The notes beneath the pieces were generated by a model that was not told where the DNA came from, made no database searches, and saw nothing but the letters and a program-made list of their open reading frames with translations. A DNA stretch of 36,804 bases. It comes from Flavipsychrobacter sp. (GTDB lineage: Bacteria > Bacteroidota > Bacteroidia > Chitinophagales > Chitinophagaceae). The stretch's first letter is position 1. Each line of letters opens with the position of its first letter. The stretch spans positions 1 to 36,804 of the forward strand of contig JAEUVF010000009.1 in the NCBI GenBank assembly GCA_016787265.1. The letters are read 5' to 3'. The position numbers and the translations under genes are program-made. Of this stretch, positions 25,280 through 35,187 are shown in pieces.

Positions 25280-26422
25280 ATGGCATATCGAAAGTTTCGC
25301 GGAACAAAACTTTTTACCGGAAAATCCTGGGCTCCGGAAGACTCCGTACTGATCACCCTGCCCGGCGGACAGGTTGAAGCAATCGTTCCGGCATCAGAGG
25401 CGGGGGAAGATATTCAGGCAATTGAGGGGATCCTTTCACCCGGTTTTATAAATGCCCATTGCCACCTGGAACTCAGCCACATGAAGTCCCAAATCCCTCC
25501 TCACACAGGAATGGTTCCATTTCTCCTGCGTGTGATGACCAACCGGCAGGCCGCCATCGAAACCATCCAGGAATCCATCTACCTGGCAGACCAACAAATG
25601 CAAAAGGAAGGAATCGTAGCCGTTGCAGATATCTGTAATACCCTGCATAGTCTGGAGACAAAAAAATCGAGCCCGCTTCAATATCACAGCTTTGTCGAAG
25701 TCAGTGGGTTCATTGGTAACACTGCTCAAAACCGGTTTGACCAGGGCAGGGCTGCATGGGAAAAATTCAGGGAGTTTGGTCCAGCCAGTATTGTACCCCA
25801 TGCGCCGTATTCTGTTTCACCCGAATTGTTTCGGCTGATTAATGAATTTGATCCGGGCTGTTTGCTTTCCATGCACAATCAGGAATCGAAAGCGGAGAAT
25901 GATTTTTTTCTAACCGGACAATCAGCACTGCGCGATCTTTATACTGCTATTGGAGTAAATATCGGTTTTTTTCAACCACCTCAAACAACGAGCCTGCAGG
26001 CAGTACTCCCCTACATGAACCCTGCAAACAAGCTCATACTCGTACATAATGTCCTGACCAGTATGGATGATCTTGTTTGCCTGGAAAAACATCCTGTAGC
26101 GGATACCTATTTTTGTGTTTGTCCGGGTGCCAATCAATACATCAATCAAAGTATGCCGCCCCGGTTTTTATTAGATGATCAGGTTGAAAAAATTGTGATT
26201 GGCACCGACAGCCTCGCATCAAACTATCAGCTATCAATAACCGAAGAATTAAAACTACTGGCGGACTTCTATCCGGAAATTCCTATGAGTCATCTCCTTC
26301 AATGGGCTACCATGAATGGGGCGATGGCATTAAATATGGATAAAAAGCTGGGGAGTTTTGAAAAAGGCAAAACACCAGGGGTAATCGCATTGAATAACTG
26401 GCAGGTAACGCGACTGCTTTAA
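25280..26422 (+). CDS. Metal-dependent amidohydrolase, TRZ/ATZ-like
   Basis: An amidohydrolase-superfamily barrel of 380 residues. The metal-binding HxH is His60 and His62 in GFINAHCHLELSH, later metal and catalytic positions fit HAPYSVSPEL, SMHNQES and IGTDSLASN, and the C-terminal strand LGSFEKGKTPGVIAL closes the composite beta-sandwich. Related enzymes deaminate methylthioadenosine, S-adenosylhomocysteine, guanine or aminofutalosine; the substrate here cannot be assigned. The gene overlaps the recO stop by four bases in convergent orientation. Confidence 0.87.
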   Translation: MAYRKFRGTKLFTGKSWAPEDSVLITLPGGQVEAIVPASEAGEDIQAIEGILSPGFINAHCHLELSHMKSQIPPHTGMVPFLLRVMTNRQAAIETIQESIYLADQQMQKEGIVAVADICNTLHSLETKKSSPLQYHSFVEVSGFIGNTAQNRFDQGRAAWEKFREFGPASIVPHAPYSVSPELFRLINEFDPGCLLSMHNQESKAENDFFLTGQSALRDLYTAIGVNIGFFQPPQTTSLQAVLPYMNPANKLILVHNVLTSMDDLVCLEKHPVADTYFCVCPGANQYINQSMPPRFLLDDQVEKIVIGTDSLASNYQLSITEELKLLADFYPEIPMSHLLQWATMNGAMALNMDKKLGSFEKGKTPGVIALNNWQVTRLL

Positions 26423-27156
26423 CCCAATACTTCCTGTAATACAGCCATGGAACGCAGCTGCCCGAAATCATTTATATGCAGGGCATAATACAATTCAAGT
26501 TGTTGCAGCAGGTATCTTCGGGTACTCACGGGTAAGTGCACCTGATTCAATTCTTCCGGCTGCATCACCCGTAATAAGGTGGCAATTACTTCACTGTTGA
26601 AACCTTCGAGATAATATGCATGTGTTGGATGCTGATTCAAAAACATTCCTTCCTGCAGATCAAGTATGGAGTGCTCCGCATCATATTCATCCACCAGCCG
26701 GAATCCGAAAAAATTAGCCAGGTGTAAGGAAAAGAAAAGGGGATAATTGGCTACCATCTTCGGACTCGCTTTGTCAAGGTGCAACAAGGCATCTTCCATG
26801 AAATAAAAAAGATCGGGATTGGGTTCCGGTTGCTTCAGGCATTTCTGCAATAACTCAACCATATAAGTTGCCACAGCAGCTTTAAACACATCAAAAAAAA
26901 GATGCTCATACAAAACCGCCCACCTGTGTTCTTTTATACGTTGCAGATTTTTTTGTTCATTGTGATACACTACCAGATCTAACAAGGCAGTAGGTTGAAA
27001 AAGATTGGATTTGGTGCCTGCCTTTCTGGAAGATGAACGTACGCCGTTTACAATGTACGACTGCATGCCAAACAACTCGGTAAAGATGGAAACAATCACA
27101 CTTGTTTCTCCATACTTCACCGTCCGCAGCACAACTCCTTTGGTATGAAAATTCAT
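26419..27156 (-). CDS. recO: DNA repair protein RecO
   Basis: RecO helps load RecA on SSB-covered single-stranded DNA in the RecFOR pathway. The N-terminal OB-fold opens with MNFHTKGVVLRTVKYGETSVIVSIFT and continues with SYIVNGVRSSSRKAGTKSNLFQP. The C-terminal helical domain contains YMVELLQKCLKQPEPNP and FFSLHLANFFGF. The zinc cysteines of some RecO proteins are absent, which is usual in this phylum. It begins 2 bases after the porZ stop, so the two are probably one transcript. Confidence 0.92.
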   Translation of the reverse strand: MNFHTKGVVLRTVKYGETSVIVSIFTELFGMQSYIVNGVRSSSRKAGTKSNLFQPTALLDLVVYHNEQKNLQRIKEHRWAVLYEHLFFDVFKAAVATYMVELLQKCLKQPEPNPDLFYFMEDALLHLDKASPKMVANYPLFFSLHLANFFGFRLVDEYDAEHSILDLQEGMFLNQHPTHAYYLEGFNSEVIATLLRVMQPEELNQVHLPVSTRRYLLQQLELYYALHINDFGQLRSMAVLQEVLG

Positions 27157-27158
27157 AA

Positions 27159-29363
27159 CTATTGTTGAATAAAAACAATTTTAGTTACTGCCTGTTCCGA
27201 TCTCCCATCGTTACTGATCCAAACGGGATAAACACCCGTAGCTACTTTCTTCCCATTCAGGTCCAATCCGTTCCAGATATACTGTCCGCCTAATGCACGC
27301 CCCTGGCTAATCAACCTTCCATTTAATTCGGTAATCTTCACCACCGCATTGTTAACCAGGCCACGAATAGCGATTGTACCTGAATATACAGGAGGAACCG
27401 GATTTGGAAATACCAGTACGTTAGAATTACTCCTGCCTCCTTCGGTTGCAGTTGACTGATAACTCATCAATCCTTTTGCAGTTGAAATCAATACCGTTCC
27501 GGTTTTAGGATCAATTGCAATCCTGCGAATATCATTATCCGGCAAGGGACTATTCGCTGTAGTAAATCTTAAGAGGGTTTGTTCACCACCTGCACTAATC
27601 AGCCAGGCACCATTTCTAGTACCTATCCATTTTCTGTTGGCTCCATCTACCGCAATGGTCTGAACCGCTTCTCCCTTAAACAGGTAACCGGCAAAATTAT
27701 CGGATTGCACAACTGGTAGGCTCACTTCGCAGCCATCACCTGAAAAGACCTGGCTTGCACATTGTATGATTCCAATGCCATCTTCGGTACCAATCCATAT
27801 AAAACCAAACTGATCCCGCGCCAGGCTAAGCACTTCATCGGAAGGTAAATTCCCATTTCCGGGACCTGCCTTGTAATATCGCCATTGATCATTGTTACTG
27901 TTCAGGCAAAATACTCCGTTTCCAGGAGAGGCAATCCATTTCTGATCAAGTTCATCTATAACGATCTCCCTTACACGAAGTGAAGGATAAAAAAAGGGAA
28001 TTTCAAAAGACTGACTACTGCCATCTGTTCTTCTTAATACAAGTCCACGTGTGGCCTCATCATTGCTGATCCAGAGTTGTCCGCCTGCATCCAGTGCAAG
28101 TCCGCCAACTTTGTATCTTCCTGGATCTGACAAAGACTCTCCCAGCAGGTCTTCCCTGTAAACCTGTAGACTCCCATTCCGCAAAAGCCCCAATCCTGAA
28201 GTGGTTGATCCAACCCAAAGACCCCCATCAGGCGTTTCCAGCAAAGGACCAATGGTTCCAAAATCAGAAGGCCAGTTTTGATTTTCGGAAGAGTAAACCT
28301 GCCAGTTTCCCTCCTGAAACCGGTTTAAATGATTTCCAGTTCCCATCCACCAGCCGGTTGATCCAGCCAATAGTCCACCTGTTCCAATGCCTGATGGCGA
28401 ATTGGGAACCAGTCGCTCAACAAAATTGCCATCCAGGTTAATGAGCCCGGTCAGTGAATCCGCAATCCAGTATTGATCCTGGAAGTAAAGGGTTTGGCGG
28501 GGCGATTGAATAGCCGGATGTTCTATTATTCTCTGCACCTGTCCGTCTGCATTTATAAGTTGCACACGGGCCACAGTACCTGATCTTTGTGCAATTAATA
28601 TCGCAGAAGAACTGGTATCCACACCCTGCCACTCCCAGTTATCTTCATAAAAGGAACTGAAATTGTTTTCCTCCTGCTTCAGGAGGCGATTTCCGATTTG
28701 CGCATACAGTCTGTTTCTCCAGTTAAATACTTTTTGAACAGGGCCGGCAGGCAATCCATTCATCCTGGTCCAATTGCGGAAATCTGCAAGGTTGACAGAA
28801 CTGCGGGAAGCCTGGTAAAGTCCGTCTTCGCCAGCAGCATAAAAATAGGACGCATCAGCAGCAATGGAATTTATTCTCGAATAAACACCACCGTTAGCAA
28901 CCAGGTAGATATCCCCGATTTCTGATTTTTCTATATTGAGTACTGCAATACCAAATCCTGTTGCAAGCAGGCAATGTTCGTTGTTCTTCCAGATCGCATA
29001 TACTTTTTTATCAGCAGGCAGATTGCTTAAGCGAAGCGTATTAACGCTCCTGATTTTACCATTTTCCAGCAAATCGATCTGTCCGTTGGTATAGGCTATG
29101 ATAGTGAGCGATCCATCAACAAGAATGGTTTGGATACCGGACGCTGATAAACCATTGATTTTTGAAAAGCGGGCAAATGTCTCTTCCCGGGGATCATAGG
29201 TAAAGAGAGCCGGGGGACTGGCCACAATCAGCTTACTATTATCAGTGCCCACTGCGATGGATGACTGGTAGGACAAATGCTCCTGCCAGGTACCAATTGG
29301 TTGAGCAAAACAGGCAGTTGAAAGCAGGAAAATCAATACGAATACGAGATAGCGGGAACGCAT
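27159..29363 (-). CDS. porZ: PorZ-like two-propeller protein of the type IX secretion system
   Basis: The signal peptide MRSRYLVFVLIFLLSTACFAQ is followed by PIGTWQEHLSYQSSIAVG, the opening seen in PorZ homologues, and by two beta-propellers with repeated two-component-regulator propeller units (for example GGLWVGSTTSGLGLLRNG, FGFIWIGTEDGIGIIQC, ANRKWIGTRNGAWLIS). The last 85 residues (VFPNPVPPVYSG, LNGRLISQGRALGGQYIWNGLDLNG, ATGVYPVWIS) form a type IX sorting-domain-like C terminus. In Porphyromonas PorZ works at the cell surface with the type IX attachment complex and delivers A-LPS. The gene order porZ-recO supports the call. It is divergent from the RND transporter. Confidence 0.85.
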   Translation of the reverse strand: MRSRYLVFVLIFLLSTACFAQPIGTWQEHLSYQSSIAVGTDNSKLIVASPPALFTYDPREETFARFSKINGLSASGIQTILVDGSLTIIAYTNGQIDLLENGKIRSVNTLRLSNLPADKKVYAIWKNNEHCLLATGFGIAVLNIEKSEIGDIYLVANGGVYSRINSIAADASYFYAAGEDGLYQASRSSVNLADFRNWTRMNGLPAGPVQKVFNWRNRLYAQIGNRLLKQEENNFSSFYEDNWEWQGVDTSSSAILIAQRSGTVARVQLINADGQVQRIIEHPAIQSPRQTLYFQDQYWIADSLTGLINLDGNFVERLVPNSPSGIGTGGLLAGSTGWWMGTGNHLNRFQEGNWQVYSSENQNWPSDFGTIGPLLETPDGGLWVGSTTSGLGLLRNGSLQVYREDLLGESLSDPGRYKVGGLALDAGGQLWISNDEATRGLVLRRTDGSSQSFEIPFFYPSLRVREIVIDELDQKWIASPGNGVFCLNSNNDQWRYYKAGPGNGNLPSDEVLSLARDQFGFIWIGTEDGIGIIQCASQVFSGDGCEVSLPVVQSDNFAGYLFKGEAVQTIAVDGANRKWIGTRNGAWLISAGGEQTLLRFTTANSPLPDNDIRRIAIDPKTGTVLISTAKGLMSYQSTATEGGRSNSNVLVFPNPVPPVYSGTIAIRGLVNNAVVKITELNGRLISQGRALGGQYIWNGLDLNGKKVATGVYPVWISNDGRSEQAVTKIVFIQQ

Positions 29364-29459
29364 AAGAAATCAAAGTTAACCGCTTCAGTCCGGCTTTTAA
29401 CCGATTAATAGCGCTAAAAAGGTTTTCTTTGCGTGCTATAATTGCAAAACCTCCTGTTC

Positions 29460-31796
29460 ATGTGGCATCAACTGGGTTCTTTTGTATTGAAAAACAGATT
29501 GGTATTGATTCTGCTCCTGCTGCTGGCTACCGGCTTTATGGGATATCATGCCAGCAAGGTGGAAATGAGTTATGAATTTGCCAAGGCGATCCCTACGGAT
29601 AATCCTAAATACCAGGCCTATATCGCGTTTAAAAAACAGTTTGGAGAAGACGGTAACCTGGTTGTGGTGGGCATTCAAACTGAACAGCTTTTTAGTCAAC
29701 CGATATTTGAGTCCTATCGCCAGTTACAAAAAAACCTGAAAAAAATCAGGGGCGTTGAAAATATTCTTGGAATTCCGGGAGCCGTGAACCTGGTGAAGGA
29801 TTCTGTTTCAGAGCGATTACAATCTAACCGCATATTTCCGGATACAACCCTGAGCCAGGTTGAGCTGGACAGTGCACAGGCATTGTTCCGCAGTTTGCCA
29901 TTTTACCGGGGACTGTTATACAATCCGGAAACCAACAGCTGGCTGATGGCATTAGGCATGAATCGGGATCTGATGGCTTCTCCGGCACGGACTAAAATCA
30001 TTCAGGATATTGTAAACCAGGTAGATGAATTTGGCAAGGCACATCAGTTGGAAATTCACTACAGTGGATTACCCCTGATCCGGACCCAGATTGCAGACAG
30101 GATCGCGCGTGAAATGAAATGGTTGCTGATCGGATCGCTGGCCCTTTCTGCAGTAATCCTCTTACTATTTTTCCGAAGCATCAGTGCCACCTTGATTTCA
30201 CTGGCTGTGGTGATCATGGGTGTTATCTGGAGTGTGGGCATACAGGTATTGATCGGTTATAAAATCACCCTGCTCACGGCGTTGATTCCTCCGCTGATTG
30301 TGGTGATTGGCATACCGAACTGTATTTACTTCCTCAACAAATACCATGTTTCCTGGAATGAAACCGGCGTTCAAAAAGAAGCGATCCGTACCATGGTAGG
30401 TAAAATGGGGATCGTGACACTTTTCTGCAATATCGCCGCTGCTATTGGTTTTGCAGTTTTTGCACTGACCCGAAGCGCTGTACTGAAAGAGTTTGGAGTG
30501 GTAGCCGGCATCAGCATCATGGTGATCTTTCTGATCTCCTTCATTTTTATTCCGGTGGTGTTGAGTTTTTTGCCCGTTCCTAAAAACAGGCATACCCGCT
30601 ACCTGGAAAACAGGTGGTTACAATCCATACTAGACCGGTTGGAACGCTGGTCGCTCAATCATCGCAAATTAATTTATGGAATTACAGTTGCTGTTACCAT
30701 TGTTGCAGTATTGGGAATACTTCGGCTCAAATCGGAAGGCTACATTGTAGATGACCTTCCAAAAACAGACAGAATCTATACCGACCTTAAATTCTTTGAA
30801 CAAAACTTTGGAGGCGTAATGCCACTGGAGATTGTAGTAGATACCAAAATTAAAAATGGGTTGCGCCGGCAGCCGCTGCAATTGTTTGAGCGCATTGATT
30901 CTCTGTCTGCTTTTATTCAAACACTCCCGGAAATGGCAAGGCCACTTTCTGTGGTGGAAGGAATGAAATTTGCCCGACAGGCCTATTATGATGGTGATAG
31001 CAGTAACTATGGATTACCAAACAGTTTTGACATCAGTTTCCTTGCTGGTTACCTGAATATGAAAGGATCGGAAGACAAGGGAGACCAGATGGGCCAGCTG
31101 GTGCGTTCCTTTATGGATGAAGACAAACAAATGACCCGGATCAGTGTGAACATGAAGGATGTGGGAAGTAAACATTTACCGGAAATCCTGCAGGAGATCC
31201 AGGAAAAAACCGATCAGTACTTTGATTCCAGTCAGTATAAGGTAACATTAACCGGCAGCAGCATCACTTTCCTGGAGGGCAGTACATTTATCATCAATGG
31301 ATTAAAGGAAAGTATTTTCTGGGCTTTCCTGCTGATCGCGTTATGTATGTTGTACCTGTTTAAAAATGGTCGTATTCTGTTATGTTCTCTGATTCCCAAT
31401 CTGGTACCATTAGTGATTACTGCCGGAATTATGGGCTGGGCAGGCGTGGCATTAAAACCTTCGACCGTTCTGATTTTCAGTGTAGCCCTGGGAATTGCCA
31501 TAGATATCACCATCCGCTTCCTGGTCAATTACAAACAGGAGCAGGGAGGGGCTGAGAAAGATCGTCAGCAGGTGGTGATTGAAACCATCCATTCCACTGG
31601 TATCAGCATTATTTATACCTCCCTGGTATTGATTGCGGGATTTGTAATCTTCTGTTTTAGTGGTTTCGGAGGTACTCAGGGATTGGGCTGGCTGACCTCT
31701 CTGACCCTGGTTATTGCTACCATAACCAACCTGGTTTTGCTCCCGGCTTTGTTAATTGATCTCACAAAAGGGAGAAAAAAATCCTGCACAGATTAG
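29460..31796 (+). CDS. RND/MMPL-family inner-membrane transporter
   Basis: A 778-residue protein with two similar halves, each one membrane helix, a large periplasmic domain and then five helices. The first helix is NRLVLILLLLLATGFMGYHA and the first porter domain begins VEMSYEFAKAIPTDNPKYQAY; the second half starts near RKLIYGITVAVTIVAVLGIL with VDDLPKTDRIYTDLKFFEQNFGG. The sterol-sensing-like helices include GVIWSVGIQVLIGYKITLLTALIPPLIVVIGI. Such MMPL proteins export lipids or hopanoids, or act as exporters of unknown substrates, and need no TolC partner gene nearby. The ATG at 29460 is preferred over a TTG at 29442. A strong terminator follows. Confidence 0.88.
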   Translation: MWHQLGSFVLKNRLVLILLLLLATGFMGYHASKVEMSYEFAKAIPTDNPKYQAYIAFKKQFGEDGNLVVVGIQTEQLFSQPIFESYRQLQKNLKKIRGVENILGIPGAVNLVKDSVSERLQSNRIFPDTTLSQVELDSAQALFRSLPFYRGLLYNPETNSWLMALGMNRDLMASPARTKIIQDIVNQVDEFGKAHQLEIHYSGLPLIRTQIADRIAREMKWLLIGSLALSAVILLLFFRSISATLISLAVVIMGVIWSVGIQVLIGYKITLLTALIPPLIVVIGIPNCIYFLNKYHVSWNETGVQKEAIRTMVGKMGIVTLFCNIAAAIGFAVFALTRSAVLKEFGVVAGISIMVIFLISFIFIPVVLSFLPVPKNRHTRYLENRWLQSILDRLERWSLNHRKLIYGITVAVTIVAVLGILRLKSEGYIVDDLPKTDRIYTDLKFFEQNFGGVMPLEIVVDTKIKNGLRRQPLQLFERIDSLSAFIQTLPEMARPLSVVEGMKFARQAYYDGDSSNYGLPNSFDISFLAGYLNMKGSEDKGDQMGQLVRSFMDEDKQMTRISVNMKDVGSKHLPEILQEIQEKTDQYFDSSQYKVTLTGSSITFLEGSTFIINGLKESIFWAFLLIALCMLYLFKNGRILLCSLIPNLVPLVITAGIMGWAGVALKPSTVLIFSVALGIAIDITIRFLVNYKQEQGGAEKDRQQVVIETIHSTGISIIYTSLVLIAGFVIFCFSGFGGTQGLGWLTSLTLVIATITNLVLLPALLIDLTKGRKKSCTD

Positions 31797-31816
31797 AATA
31801 ATATTAGAATGCTGAG

Positions 31817-31852
31817 AAGGGGAGTGCAAAAATTGTACTCCCCTTTTTTTTA
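31817..31852 (+). terminator. Rho-independent terminator after the RND transporter
   Basis: AAGGGGAGT and ACTCCCCTT form a 9-bp stem around an 11-base loop, followed by eight to nine T. It isolates the transporter gene from the SusC/SusD unit. Confidence 0.92.
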
Positions 31853-31945
31853 ACATAATTTTAGAATACTGCTAATCAATTAAATATATATATGATATTT
31901 TTTCTACTATAAATAGTTTGCTATTTACCGAAATATTCTACATTC

Positions 31946-31986
31946 TACCATTCATAATGCATCATTTACCATTCATCAATTGTCTT
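31946..31986 (+). repeat. TACCATTCAT direct repeats upstream of susC
   Basis: TACCATTCAT is present at 31946-31955 and 31977-31986, 31 bases apart, with ATTCTACATTC and ATGCATCAT between. They sit about 40-80 bases before the SusC start in a 170-base A/T-rich leader and could be an operator or another short dispersed array. Confidence 0.45.
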
Positions 31987-32024
31987 TATTTTTAACACTC
32001 TATTAATTAGTAGTTAAAACTTAA

Positions 32025-35000
32025 ATGCACATGAGAAAATTGGTCTTGCTATTATTGGGCATCATTATGCTCAATAGTCAGCTTTTGGCACAGTCCCGTA
32101 CTGTGACAGGAAAAGTTACAGATGCAAACGGCAATCCCGTCGCCAATGCATCTGTTTTGGTTAAAGGTTCAACGGTGGGTACAACAACTGGGGAAGATGG
32201 AAATTTTTCCCTTACTCTGCCACCCAATGCAAGAGTCCTGGTGTTTTCAGCCATTGGTTCCCAGTCACAGGAAATCACCATTGGCAACCGTGGATTGTTC
32301 AACATTTCACTAACCAGTGAAGACAAGGATCTTCAGGAAGTAGTGGTAGTGGGTTATGGTACGGCAGTGAAAAGGAAAGAAGTTACCGGCAACATTGCTA
32401 ACGTAAAAGGGGAGGCAGTTGCGAATCGCCCTGTTCAAAGTTTCGACCAGGCATTAGGCGGTCGTGCTCCGGGTGTACAGGTGGTAATTCCAAGTGGGGT
32501 ATTGAACGCACCGCCAGTATTCAGGATTCGCGGTACGAACTCAATTTCGCTTTCTTCTCAACCATTGATTGTAATTGACGGTATTCCGGTTTACTCCGGA
32601 GATGCCAGTTCCACATCTGCGGCAGGAAATGCTTTGGCGTCCTTGAATCCGAATGATATTGAAAGCATCGACATCGCAAAAGATGCGGCGGCTTCTGCCA
32701 TTTTTGGATCACGAGCAGCCAACGGTGTAATCTTCGTTACTACAAAAAAGGGTAAATCTGGCCGCCCTAAGGTAAACCTGGACAGCTGGGTTGGATGGAG
32801 TAAGGTACAGCGACTTCCTGAAGTACTTGATGCATTTCAATACACTGAATTCAAGAATCAGGCACTGACGAATGCAGGATTATTCAGTCCGACCAACCAG
32901 TTTGCACTAACTGATGGCCCGGATGGTAATCCCATTAATACCAACTGGTACGATTATGTATACCGGACCGGGTTTTCCCATAATAATTCACTGAGTATGT
33001 CAGGTGGTAATGAATCTACCAAATACTATACTTCTATTGGATATACAGAACAGCAGGGTATCATCCAGAAAAATGACTTCAAGCGTGTATCCGCAATGAT
33101 GAATGTTGATCACAAAGTGAACAAAGCGATTTCAGTTGGTACCAAAATGCAATTCTCCAATGAAAAGAACCTTTCTGCAGTAAGTTCCGGCTCATTGGGT
33201 GATGCATTTGCCACTGCTGGTTTGGGTCGTGTAGCCCTGGTTACAGCACCGAATATTTCTCCTTATAACAACGATGGTACCTATAATTACTCAGGTGCGT
33301 TGATTGGCGTAATGAACAACAAACAAGGTCAGGTTGGATTTAACAACCCGGTGATTCAAATGGATCAGAACAGAGGTAATTCCGAAGTTAACCGGATTTT
33401 AGGGAATGCTTATTTGCAGATCAAACCGATTAAAGGAGTAACCTTCCGCTCTCAATACAATATTGATTATCTCTATGTAGACAATGAAATCTATTATTCT
33501 CCCATTTCCGGAGAAGGATTTTCTACAGGTGGTAGTGCTACTTCCATTTACAACCAAAACAAGCGTTGGGTTTGGTCAAATACGCTTCAGTACGATCAAA
33601 CTGTGGGTGAAAATCACAACTTCAGCGCCCTGGTTGGAACAGAACAGCAGAAAAGCAACAATAAAAGTTATGGTCTGAACCGGATTGGAGCCAATGATCC
33701 CGATTTCATTAATATCCAGGGTGGCTGGAGAACTCCAAATACATCCGGGCTTGGTATTGGTGAAAGCTATCTGCTTTCTTATTTCGGCAGATTAACCTAC
33801 AATTTTGCCAACAAATACTATTTGGCTGCAAACATTCGTAGAGATGGAGCTTCCCAGTTAGGACAGAACAATAAATGGGGAAATTTCTGGGGTGTTTCTG
33901 CAGGTTGGGATATCATCAATGAGAAGTTTTTTGAGAATGCAGGAATGGATAAAGTATTCAGCAGCCTGAGAATCAGGGGTAGTTATGGTAAAGTGGGAAA
34001 TATTGACGGTCTTGGTCAATATGCTTCTTTATCAACTTTTGGATCTGGTCTGTATGGAGGAAATGGTACACTTGTATTTAGCCAGGCAGGAAACCCGAAC
34101 CTTGGTTGGGAATCCAGTACGAAAACCGATATCGGAATTAATTTCGGATTGTTGAAAGATCGCATCTCTGGTGAAGTGACCTATTATAAAAATGATATCG
34201 ATGGATTGATCCTGAACGTGCCAACTCCGCCTTCTGCAGGTCTGCCTTCCAACATTCCAACCAACGTGGGCAGCATGTACAACAGAGGGGTTGAAATAGC
34301 ATTAAATTTCGTTCCGGTTCAGAAAAAAGATTTCTCCTGGAATTCCAGCTTCAATATAACGCTGAACAAAAACGAAGTTACTTCTCTTGCTCCGGGTGTA
34401 ACCAATATCATCGCTGCTACCGGTGGTCTTGAGTCTCCCAGTATAACTGTAGTAGGTGAATCACTGGGTATGTTATTTGTTACCCGCACGGCTGGTGTTG
34501 ATCCTGCTTCAGGTCGTCGTATTTTTATCAATAAGGATGGTGACCGTGTATTGTTCCAGCACGTGGTTCCGGCAGGCACAACCGGATTCCGTTTCGAATA
34601 CGAAGATGGAACAGCAGCACCGAGTGTTAGTTCTGCTGATGCGGTAGTTTACAGAAACACCATACCTAAATTTTATGGTGGTTTTGATAATACCTTCCGG
34701 TTCAAAAACTTTGAACTGAATGCTCTCTTTACCTTCCAGGGTGGAAACTATATCTATTGGGGAACATATGCTGGCTTGCGTGATCAGCGTTTCTGGAATA
34801 ACTCTACCGATGTGTTAAGAGCCTGGACTAAATCAGGTGATGTAACTGATATGCCAAAGTCCTATTTTGGAGACAACGTATCCAATGGATCTTCCTTCCC
34901 GCTTGATGTGAATGTGTTCAAAGGTGATTTCATCAAACTGAGAACCCTTACCCTGGCTTACAACCTCCCAGCGTCTGTAACCAGCCGCATTAAGATTAAC

Positions 35001-35168
35001 AATATGCGTTTTTATGTAGCGGGTAATAACCTTTGGATTGGAACCAAGTACCCCGGACCTGATCCGGAAGTTTCTTCCAATGGAACAGGAAATATCAACC
35101 AGGGTATTGACAGAAATACGGTTGGTAACCAGCGTGGTGTAAACGTAGGATTGAACGTAGGATTCTAA
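32025..35168 (+). CDS. SusC/RagA-family TonB-dependent outer-membrane transporter
   Basis: After the signal peptide (ending SQLLAQ, residue 23) comes a carboxypeptidase-regulatory-like domain (about 26-100; VTGKVTDANGNPVANASVLVKGS), the TonB box EVVVVGYGTAVKR, a plug domain (about 115-230; GVLNAPPVFRIRGTNSIS, ASAIFGSRAANGVIFVTTKKG) and a 22-strand barrel that ends with NVGLNVGF. Such proteins import large ligands, often glycans or peptides, with energy from TonB/ExbBD. The signal region also allows an ATG at 32031. It lies 19 bases before the SusD gene. No FecI/FecR pair, sensor or glycoside hydrolase is in the window, so the ligand is unknown. Confidence 0.95.
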   Translation: MHMRKLVLLLLGIIMLNSQLLAQSRTVTGKVTDANGNPVANASVLVKGSTVGTTTGEDGNFSLTLPPNARVLVFSAIGSQSQEITIGNRGLFNISLTSEDKDLQEVVVVGYGTAVKRKEVTGNIANVKGEAVANRPVQSFDQALGGRAPGVQVVIPSGVLNAPPVFRIRGTNSISLSSQPLIVIDGIPVYSGDASSTSAAGNALASLNPNDIESIDIAKDAAASAIFGSRAANGVIFVTTKKGKSGRPKVNLDSWVGWSKVQRLPEVLDAFQYTEFKNQALTNAGLFSPTNQFALTDGPDGNPINTNWYDYVYRTGFSHNNSLSMSGGNESTKYYTSIGYTEQQGIIQKNDFKRVSAMMNVDHKVNKAISVGTKMQFSNEKNLSAVSSGSLGDAFATAGLGRVALVTAPNISPYNNDGTYNYSGALIGVMNNKQGQVGFNNPVIQMDQNRGNSEVNRILGNAYLQIKPIKGVTFRSQYNIDYLYVDNEIYYSPISGEGFSTGGSATSIYNQNKRWVWSNTLQYDQTVGENHNFSALVGTEQQKSNNKSYGLNRIGANDPDFINIQGGWRTPNTSGLGIGESYLLSYFGRLTYNFANKYYLAANIRRDGASQLGQNNKWGNFWGVSAGWDIINEKFFENAGMDKVFSSLRIRGSYGKVGNIDGLGQYASLSTFGSGLYGGNGTLVFSQAGNPNLGWESSTKTDIGINFGLLKDRISGEVTYYKNDIDGLILNVPTPPSAGLPSNIPTNVGSMYNRGVEIALNFVPVQKKDFSWNSSFNITLNKNEVTSLAPGVTNIIAATGGLESPSITVVGESLGMLFVTRTAGVDPASGRRIFINKDGDRVLFQHVVPAGTTGFRFEYEDGTAAPSVSSADAVVYRNTIPKFYGGFDNTFRFKNFELNALFTFQGGNYIYWGTYAGLRDQRFWNNSTDVLRAWTKSGDVTDMPKSYFGDNVSNGSSFPLDVNVFKGDFIKLRTLTLAYNLPASVTSRIKINNMRFYVAGNNLWIGTKYPGPDPEVSSNGTGNINQGIDRNTVGNQRGVNVGLNVGF

Positions 35169-35187
35169 CCCAAAATCTAACAAGAAA

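Noticed and set aside
29371..29378. TAACTTTG on the minus strand as the porZ promoter
   Set aside because: The octamer matches the consensus but is only eight bases from the start codon and no TTTG lies at the right distance upstream.
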